52,331 nucleotides of DNA from Methanoregula sp. (GTDB taxonomy: Archaea; Halobacteriota; Methanomicrobia; Methanomicrobiales; Methanospirillaceae). Shown in pieces: positions 47,261 to 52,331 of this stretch; position 1 is the stretch's first letter; each line of letters opens with the position of its first letter. The position numbers and the translations under genes are program-made. A model generated the notes under the pieces. It was not told the origin of the DNA. It searched no databases and saw nothing but the letters and a program-made list of their open reading frames with translations. The stretch spans positions 1 to 52,331 of the forward strand of contig NZ_JAQTQD010000019.1 of NCBI RefSeq assembly GCF_028712425.1. The letters are read 5' to 3'.

Positions 47261-47559
47261 GCCGGTTCATTCGTCCGCAGCGGGTACGAGAGGTGGATGC
47301 CCGATTGCACGTGATACGATCTCCAGGAGGAGGAGCCCGTAACGCGGGCTGCAGTCACACCCTCCGGTGGTTTGTTCTCATACCAGCCGGTTGACCGTCA
47401 AAACAACAATTCCGGCCGGGTATGCGCAGGGAAAACCACCGGGAAAAACCTGCAATGGCTGGTCCGCTGGAAAGACAGGGACACATGGAGGACTCCCCCC
47501 GCCCCGGCATCCCGGGTGAAAAACAAACCGGTAAAAAAGGAGAGATTATTCCCGTATTG
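47261..47559. other. Gene-free stretch, nothing recognised
   Basis: About 300 bp after the G-run array with no RNA fold, promoter or frame that I can support. Ends at a small possible gene on the minus strand. Confidence 0.5.
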
Positions 47560-47847
47560 TTACATACCACGGGATGATCGTGCGTTCCGTCTTCGCATCA
47601 GCTGGACAAACTGCGGGTTCCGCGGACATTCGTACGGGTTAATCCCGTGCGCCGGGTCCCATTTCCCTTCATTCGGGTTGAACCGGGCCGGGCACGATAT
47701 TTCCTCAACGTGCTGCGAATGGATTCCGGGGACCATCTGTTTTAAGATGTGTTCACAATCCGTGCAGAATGCATGAATACTCATTGTCATGACCTGTTGT
47801 ACATGTTCGTCGGGCATTGCCTGGCAGCATATCCGGGCGGTGTTCAT
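47560..47847 (-). CDS. Possible small Cys-containing hypothetical protein
   Basis: An open frame of 95 codons: MNTARICCQAMPDEHVQQVM then MTMSIHAFCTDCEHILKQMV, later CPARFNPNEGKWDPAHG and YECPRNPQFVQLM. Four to five spaced cysteines (CTDC, C, C) could hold zinc. Composition looks protein-like but I do not know a family. GGTATAAAGC about 47858-47866 is a possible TATA box, which would favour a start at the later ATG 47790 or 47817. Treat as tentative. Confidence 0.45.
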   Translation of the reverse strand: MNTARICCQAMPDEHVQQVMTMSIHAFCTDCEHILKQMVPGIHSQHVEEISCPARFNPNEGKWDPAHGINPYECPRNPQFVQLMRRRNARSSRGM

Positions 47848-48386
47848 GGATGCTTTATACCACCCTTTTGCCAGAAGACCGGATTGCCGGAAAAGATGGG
47901 TATGATTTATGGAATCGCCGGAACAGTAACCGGGATTCACAGGAGTACATTGATAAACGGAGGAGACTTTTTAGAAGTGTTCGTATCTTTCAAGGCGGAT
48001 CCGGTGTGAGCCATTGCATAACAGTATACCAGAATTCACCGCATCACTCCAAATCCGTAATGGAACGGGGAACAATAAGTAGTTTTAGCTTTGCGCGCAG
48101 GTGCTGTGGCGAAGCGGAGATCGCCGGAACAAGAGACCGGTACTCCATAAAGTATTCATACTTTCCTACCGATAATTCTCGATTACCGTACGTAAGTTAC
48201 AATCACAGGTTATCGATGCACAATGGCTCTTCTCATATCATGTAGTATCCCCGGTACCCGGGTTCCCGGGACAGGCAGGAAGACAATCCCGCCGGTCCCT
48301 GTGACCGCTGGCCAACGGTGCCTCACACCGGGGACCGGAATGTACAAAAACCAGATCATACAGTGTTTTCCGGGGTGCAGCTGCCC
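47848..48386. other. Gene-free stretch before deoxyhypusine synthase
   Basis: About 540 bp, lower in GC from 47930 to 48240, without a frame or RNA I can support. Some short inverted repeats are seen but none is striking. It may hold the dhs promoter. Confidence 0.5.
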
Positions 48387-49424
48387 ATGAAGCCGGACCA
48401 GAACAGGACAAAGAAATCCGCGATGAAACGGGTAACTCCGGTTGTTCCTTCAGACAATGTCGGGACCCTTCTTTCCGGCATGGCGCAGACCGGCTTCCAG
48501 GGGAGGAAACTGGGAGAATCCGTCGCGATCTGGCGGCAGATGCTTGCCGATCCTGACTGCACCATCTTCTTCGGACTCTCGGGTGCGATGATCCCCGCGG
48601 GGATGCAGCAGTGTCTCATCGAGATGGTGAAACGCCACTATGTCGACGTGATCGTCTCGACGGGGGCAAACATCTTCCACGATACCTGCGAACACCTCGG
48701 CGTCTGCCATTATATCGGTCACCACCAGACCGATGACCACGAGCTGTACAAGCGTGGCATTGACCGGATCTATGATGTGTTTGCCTTCGAGGAGGAGTTC
48801 CGGACGGTTGACCGGGGCATAGCGTCCTGGTCTGCGTCCCTTGCGCCGTTCCGCGGCTCTTCGCGGGAGTTCATCTCCCGGCTCGGGAAGTGGCTCAGCG
48901 AGGAGAAGCCCGGCGCCGAGTCGCTGACCTCGGTATGTGCAAACGAGAAGGTTCCCATCTTCATCCCCGCGCTTGCCGACTCGTCTATCGGCATCGGGCT
49001 CCTCATAGCCCGGCGCCGTGGGCTGGACATCAATATCGACCAGATCGCAGACGCGGATGAGATCACCTCCCTTGTCGAGGAGGCAAAATGTACCGGCGTG
49101 ATTTATGTTGGCGGCGGCGTTCCCAAGAACTTCATCCAGCAGACGCAGGTGATCGGATCGATTCACGAAAAGGACCTGGGGGGGCACAAGTACGCGATCC
49201 AATACACGACCGATTCGCCGCAGTGGGGCGGGCTCTCCGGCTGCACCTTCGAGGAAGGGATCAGCTGGGGCAAGGAATCGGCAACAAGCAGCCAGGTGCA
49301 GGCCCATGTCGATGCAACCATTGCCCTGCCCCTTGTCATATCCGCCCTGGTTGCAAGCGGCGCAAAGCGGGTGCGGCGCTCCCGGGGGAAAAAGAAGGTC
49401 GTGTACCGTCAGGGTATCGACTGA
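48387..49424 (+). CDS. dys: Deoxyhypusine synthase
   Basis: A 345-residue NAD-dependent enzyme that transfers the butylamine of spermidine to a lysine of aIF5A. It contains FFGLSGAMIPAGMQQCLIEM, DVIVSTGANIFHDTCEHLG, IFIPALADSSIGIGLLIARR and the active-site YVGGGVPKNFIQQT with the catalytic Lys after V-P. ATG 48387 follows GGGGTG by about 9 nt; the later ATG 48423 (MKRVTPVVPSDN) is also possible and closer to family length. Single gene. Confidence 0.95.
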   Translation: MKPDQNRTKKSAMKRVTPVVPSDNVGTLLSGMAQTGFQGRKLGESVAIWRQMLADPDCTIFFGLSGAMIPAGMQQCLIEMVKRHYVDVIVSTGANIFHDTCEHLGVCHYIGHHQTDDHELYKRGIDRIYDVFAFEEEFRTVDRGIASWSASLAPFRGSSREFISRLGKWLSEEKPGAESLTSVCANEKVPIFIPALADSSIGIGLLIARRRGLDINIDQIADADEITSLVEEAKCTGVIYVGGGVPKNFIQQTQVIGSIHEKDLGGHKYAIQYTTDSPQWGGLSGCTFEEGISWGKESATSSQVQAHVDATIALPLVISALVASGAKRVRRSRGKKKVVYRQGID

Positions 49425-49841
49425 TTCTTCTCTATTTTATAGTGATTCATCGTTCCCGGCTACGACGGTGAATGCGTCACGGGAACCGGCTTTTGGGATT
49501 TTTGCGGCATGTGGGGTCTGCCGGCCAGTCAGGCTCCCGTAAACCTGAAATCCCCTTAAATCGTTCCGTTTTCGAATCGGAGGTCATTTTGGAAAACCGG
49601 TCTCCGGAGGATCGCACTTTTTGGCGAATTAGAGTACAGTGCTTTTGAACGAGTCGATTTCCGAGGATATTTCCCCCTACAGGGGCGGATATTGCCCCGG
49701 AAAAATGACAGTATAGGAACTCCCGGTTTGAGGTTCTGCTTACGATCCAGAGATTGGGGTATGCGGGGGACTGGCGAGGGGGGTTGTACGAGCGGATAAT
49801 TTCAGATGACCCCAAAATAATAGACTGTAAGAACAGTGTTC

Positions 49842-49874
49842 CTGCCGGACGATCATTATATGATCGTCCGGCAG
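49842..49874. repeat. Perfect 15-bp inverted repeat with 3-nt loop
   Basis: CTGCCGGACGATCAT, loop TAT, ATGATCGTCCGGCAG, with no mismatch. CAGTGTT on the left and CAGTGTA on the right flank it in direct orientation. Not followed by a T run, so a simple terminator is unlikely. Confidence 0.85.
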
Positions 49875-49963
49875 TGTATGCACATTAATCAATCTCCTGC
49901 GGTGTGAATGTGAAAATCGTGCGCTCAATATACCGGTGTCAGGGGAATATCGACAGATGTATG

Positions 49964-50092
49964 ACCCCTTAGGCCCCTTTATGGCCCCATTCTCCTACGG
50001 GGGTTGTTTTAATTTTTTTGAACGTACTTTGTTTTTAAAAATCTTTAGAGAAAGAAAATCTATTGTGGCCCCTTAGGCCCCTTTGTGGCCCC
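49964..50092. repeat. Direct repeat pair at the 3' end of the DUF4062 gene
   Basis: Two 25-bp copies, CCCCTTAGGCCCCTTT then (A/G)TGGCCCC, at 49964-49988 and 50068-50092, differing at two bases and 104 bp apart. The second copy codes the C-terminal KGPKGPQ of the DUF4062 protein. Between them lies the 50020-50051 element. Confidence 0.8.
50020..50051. promoter_or_regulatory. Second copy of the frh-leader element
   Basis: GAACGTACTTTGT, 7 nt, AATCTTTAGAGA. The frh leader has GAACGTACTTTGT, 9 nt, AATCTCTAGAGA at 34890-34923. No gene starts shortly downstream on the plus strand, since the next gene is antisense. Role unknown. Confidence 0.55.
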
Positions 50093-51520
50093 TTTGCTTA
50101 AGGTATAATATGTGCCTTTTCCTGTAACACTTCCGGGCTTTTCGAAAATTCCTTTATCGACGAGTTCTTTCAGGTCGCGGCTGGCTTCGCGTTTCAGGAT
50201 TTCAGTCACTTTCTGATATTCTGTATTCGTTATCCGCCCCTTCTCCTTCACAAACCTAATAGCCTTCATCTGCCGTTCGGAGAGTCCAAGGTTCATCATA
50301 GTCGATTCTGTCAGCCAGTCTCTCCAGAGAGTGACTACGAACTGTCCGCCGCGTTGTTCGAAACCCGGTTCCGGAAGACCAGCCTCTCTGCAATACGTGA
50401 TCATATCGAGCGTTCCGGTACCGGCCTTCTCGATATAATGCGTTAAGTACAAAGGATGGGCGATGAGGGGGTTGCGGGGAATTGAGGGATGCTCTACCTT
50501 GAGGCTGTCGGGTGTTAGGTCCGAAGGCAGGACTCCCGGGTTCCACACTTCAATACGGTCTGCGAAAACCATGACCTGAACCGCTGCTTTAGACGTGTAA
50601 TCCCGATGGACAACAGCATTGACAAGTGCTTCATGAATAGCAGGGACCGGAATCTCGTAGCCGGTATCGCTGGCCGGTGTTTCATCACGGGGAAAAACAC
50701 GGCGATCGAGTTTTGAAAGAACAAAATCTGCAGCATCGTCCACTTGGTCGAAGAGCGTCCCGATAAAAATCTGATACGAGGGAATTGGTTTCTCTATCTT
50801 TGTGCCCCGGAAGCTCAGGCATTTGATCTCTGCTGCAGGTAAAAAGCTGTGGCTGTTTTTCCCGAAGAGAAGTACCGCTGCATGCGTGGGTAGTGATCCA
50901 TCAAGAAGGTTTAAATGGGATAGGACCCTCTCTGTCGGTGTGCCAGCCCGGAGGGGAAATTTCCGCTCTTTCTTTGAGACCGAAAGGAACCAGGCGATTT
51001 TTTCCGGAGAAATATCATCGATCGATGCACCGGTACATATCGATTCTTCAAATGGCTTGTGTCGCAGAAGGCCATTCTCGCTGAGATACTGGACAAGCGC
51101 TGCATAGACCTGAGTTTTCAGATCCGAAACATCTGTGAAACGTCGCCGTATTACCTGTCCTGCGGCATTGTTAATGAGGGCAGACATCTTATCGTGTCTT
51201 CCCGCGTCGTCGGTACCGTGCACGAAAATGAGCCGATGTTTGCATTGCTCAGTTGCGCGATCAAATTCCCGTTCGGTCGGAGATAGTCCTTCTGCATCTT
51301 CAGGACCGTAGTGTTTCCCGTAAATTCCCAGGTATATTGTGCAACGATTGACTTCATCAAGATAGATTTCATCAGGCCGGTGATCTGCAGCAGGAAGATC
51401 CTCGAATAGAAACGTATGAAAGAACTGTTTCAGAAGAGGATCGCTATGAATGAATTCACGGATTGAACGGCGTTCATCACTGAATTCCTTCTGTACGCTG
51501 CTGATGAAGATGCTTATCAT
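50060..51520 (-). CDS. DUF4062 - RecG-like ATPase (HATPase_c_4) - winged-helix protein
   Basis: A 486-residue multidomain protein. Residues 1-90 are DUF4062 (MISIFISSVQKEFSDERRSI, YLGIYGKHYG), a TIR-like alpha/beta domain common in stress/defence proteins. A middle region with FPLRAGTPTERVLSHLNLLD leads into a GHKL-type ATPase: HEALVNAVVHRDYTSK (N box) and YIEKAGTGTLDMI (G box). The C-terminus (RFVKEKGRITNTEYQKVTEI) is a winged helix, then a repeat-derived tail SKGATKGPKGPQ. Such proteins are predicted regulators or defence effectors. It starts at ATG 51520 directly after a duplicated 17-bp block holding the only AGGA site. Confidence 0.85.
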   Translation of the reverse strand: MISIFISSVQKEFSDERRSIREFIHSDPLLKQFFHTFLFEDLPAADHRPDEIYLDEVNRCTIYLGIYGKHYGPEDAEGLSPTEREFDRATEQCKHRLIFVHGTDDAGRHDKMSALINNAAGQVIRRRFTDVSDLKTQVYAALVQYLSENGLLRHKPFEESICTGASIDDISPEKIAWFLSVSKKERKFPLRAGTPTERVLSHLNLLDGSLPTHAAVLLFGKNSHSFLPAAEIKCLSFRGTKIEKPIPSYQIFIGTLFDQVDDAADFVLSKLDRRVFPRDETPASDTGYEIPVPAIHEALVNAVVHRDYTSKAAVQVMVFADRIEVWNPGVLPSDLTPDSLKVEHPSIPRNPLIAHPLYLTHYIEKAGTGTLDMITYCREAGLPEPGFEQRGGQFVVTLWRDWLTESTMMNLGLSERQMKAIRFVKEKGRITNTEYQKVTEILKREASRDLKELVDKGIFEKPGSVTGKGTYYTLSKGATKGPKGPQ

Positions 51521-51564
51521 ATTGTTGTCCTGCTTGTTGTTGTCGTTATTGTTGTCCTGCTTGT
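51521..51564. repeat. 17-bp direct repeat forming the translation-start region of the DUF4062 gene
   Basis: ATTGTTGTCCTGCTTGT at 51521-51537 and 51548-51564. Read on the gene's strand, ACAAGCAGGACAACAAT occurs twice in the last 44 nt before ATG, so the AGGA ribosome site is present in both copies. The 10-nt spacer is a similar ACAACA-type sequence. Confidence 0.8.
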
Positions 51565-52195
51565 GATCATCCTGATCCGGAAGTCAGAGGATTTTGCTGA
51601 TATAAATGAGAGATATTGAGTGGTTTATGTAAATATCCTTTTAATTCACCGAGCAAACATCTCGTCCTGATCAGAGTTTTACATATTTAGTATAGTCTAA
51701 TCACAACATTCCATAGACATTTTTCAACCAGAGTATCCTGAGTTTTTAAAGATAGATATGATCGTCTCTCAGCTCTTCAGGATAATGCGGAGATGGTATG
51801 GGCGTTGTGAAACTGGAATTATTGCAGCAACTCCATTCAGGATAACCAAATCCATTTAACATTTTTGCGCACTCCAATTCCAAATTTCCGTGCCCCGATT
51901 TTCCTGAATCCCGCGTAAATCTCTCCAATTTTGCTTTTCAAAATTTATTCATCCAAGCAGATAGCCTGCCAGGTTCTACTATTGTATGTCAAAGGGGCCC
52001 CGATGACACTAGACAAAATCGAAAGGAGGTCCGGAGGATCTCCTGCAACGTCGTTTGGACCGGGAAACAGTCGAAGAACCCTCACGGGTTCTTCTCCTCT
52101 TCCTGGTCGGAGAGGTCATTGACCTCGACGATGAGAAGGGAGGCGGAGCCGACCTTCGAACAAAACCAACAGAACAAACAAAGGAGGAAACAAAA
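51565..52195. other. Gene-free, AT-rich stretch and leader of the last gene
   Basis: About 630 bp. 51590-51960 is AT-rich; TTTATATC (minus strand, about 51599-51606) may be the DUF4062 TATA box. From 52003 an ATG opens a 39-codon frame (MTLDKIERRSGGS...) while another frame, open from 52013, runs without stop into the ATG at 52196 and looks codon-biased (EDLLQRRLDRETVEEPSRV...). A strong GGAGGT (52025-52030) and a GAAGAACCC hairpin lie here. Confidence 0.5.
52073..52094. repeat. Hairpin GAAGAACCC-TCAC-GGGTTCTTC
   Basis: Perfect 9-bp arms, 100 nt before the last gene's ATG. It is of the same type as those at 32476, 38674, 38729 and 41713, and may control or attenuate the downstream gene. Confidence 0.7.
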
Positions 52196-52331
52196 ATGGC
52201 AGATTTCGTACAGAAAACCGTAGTAAAGTCGGCGGTCCGCAAGCTCGCGGCCCCGATAGAAAATGTGGCAGCGTTCAACACGATCATCCAGTCGGTCACT
52301 ACCGACAACCCGTTTGCCTGCACAGCCTATG
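52196..52331 (+). CDS. Unrecognised protein, N-terminal fragment at the window edge
   Basis: The first 45 codons of a gene cut by the window end: MADFVQKTVVKSAVRKLAAP, then ENVAAFNTIIQSVTTDNPFA and CTAY. No family is recognised. AAAGGAGGAAACAAAA directly before the ATG is an excellent ribosome-binding site, so the product is probably abundant. A codon-biased frame continues upstream in phase, so an earlier start or a frameshifted N-terminus cannot be excluded. Confidence 0.75.
   Translation, partial: MADFVQKTVVKSAVRKLAAPIENVAAFNTIIQSVTTDNPFACTAY

Larger units (their letters stand above)
49425..50059. other. Gene-free stretch with palindrome and direct repeats
   Basis: About 635 bp between dys and the convergent DUF4062 gene. 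It holds a 33-bp inverted repeat (49842-49874), one copy of a 25-bp repeat shared with the DUF4062 gene end (49964-49988) and a leader-like element (50020-50051). No gene was recognised; AT-rich in the last 60 bp. Confidence 0.6.

Noticed and set aside
47039-47314. 91-codon plus-strand frame in the second G-run array
   Set aside because: Same reason; shares peptide pattern with the first array only through the DNA unit.
51746-51928. 60-codon minus-strand frame in the AT-rich region before the last gene
   Set aside because: No ribosome site, no domain, atypical composition.
52003-52122. 39-codon frame from ATG 52003 as an independent gene
   Set aside because: Composition Arg/Ser/Gly-rich and non-protein-like after the first seven codons; the neighbouring frame looks more coding. 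Kept only as part of a finding.

Overview
The window is chromosomal DNA of a GC-rich methanogenic archaeon, most like the order Methanomicrobiales (Methanoregula/Methanosphaerula-type). The evidence is a complete F420-reducing hydrogenase operon in the order frhA-frhD-frhG-frhB, genes for methanofuran (mfnE) and archaeal pterin (mptA) synthesis, and archaeal information-processing genes (fibrillarin/Nop5, Cbf5, aEF1B, RpoL, aIF2-beta, deoxyhypusine synthase, 7S SRP RNA). Many promoters carry TATA boxes about 25-30 nt upstream of the start codon, which suggests leaderless transcripts. No replication origin, integrase, transposase or CRISPR array was seen.

Layout. 1-7470: tRNA-Gln; a minus-strand operon nop5-flpA-DUF1614; a GT-C glycosyltransferase and a TctA-like membrane protein; hemD-cbf5; tRNA-Ser. 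7471-8290: a gene-free array of G/C-run palindromic repeats. 8307-11371: iorA-iorB-DNA methyltransferase, co-oriented without gaps. 11520-15659: tRNA-Ile, a hypothetical gene, then a metal-responsive regulator with an ECF cobalt/nickel importer (cbiQ, cbiO, cbiM, His-rich cbiN-like); two matching palindromes probably form its operators. 15689-24187: tRNA methylthiotransferase, nadX-nadC, HEAT-repeat protein, OB-fold protein, two small HTH regulators, secreted phospholipase-D-fold protein, mfnE, zinc ribbon-aEF1B, malate dehydrogenase. 24203-31756: 7S RNA, a methyltransferase, tRNA-Ile2(CAT) and tRNA-Asn, two M24 peptidases, an AAA ATPase, a PhnP-like hydrolase, rpoL and aIF2-beta. 31876-38634: flavodoxin, ilvC, mptA and the frh operon. 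38910-41614: zinc-finger microprotein and P-type ATPase. 42-47 kb: an arsR-controlled minus-strand cluster of eight genes (thioredoxin-like, two DGC-domain zinc proteins, ArsP-like permease, DUF166, C_GCAxxG_C_C protein, ACR3 arsenite exporter). 47-52.3 kb: gene-poor accessory DNA with a second G-run array, deoxyhypusine synthase, a DUF4062/ATPase gene bordered by direct repeats, and the start of an unrecognised, well-translated gene at the right edge.

Three features stand out. First, two G-run palindrome arrays (7.5-8.3 kb and 47.0-47.3 kb) share a degenerate unit, and one of them supplies the last codons of arsR. Second, a family of small stem-loop modules (GAAGA..CC-loop-GG..TCTTC and GAGGG-loop-CCCGAG) recurs just downstream of ilvC, frhB and the P-type ATPase and in the leader of the last gene; at ilvC the stop codon lies inside a hairpin and the terminal codons appear to be duplicated. 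Third, the arsR cluster combines known arsenic genes with uncharacterised redox and zinc proteins and may be a fuller metalloid-handling system. All functional statements rest on reading the sequence and recalled family knowledge; no database search was run.
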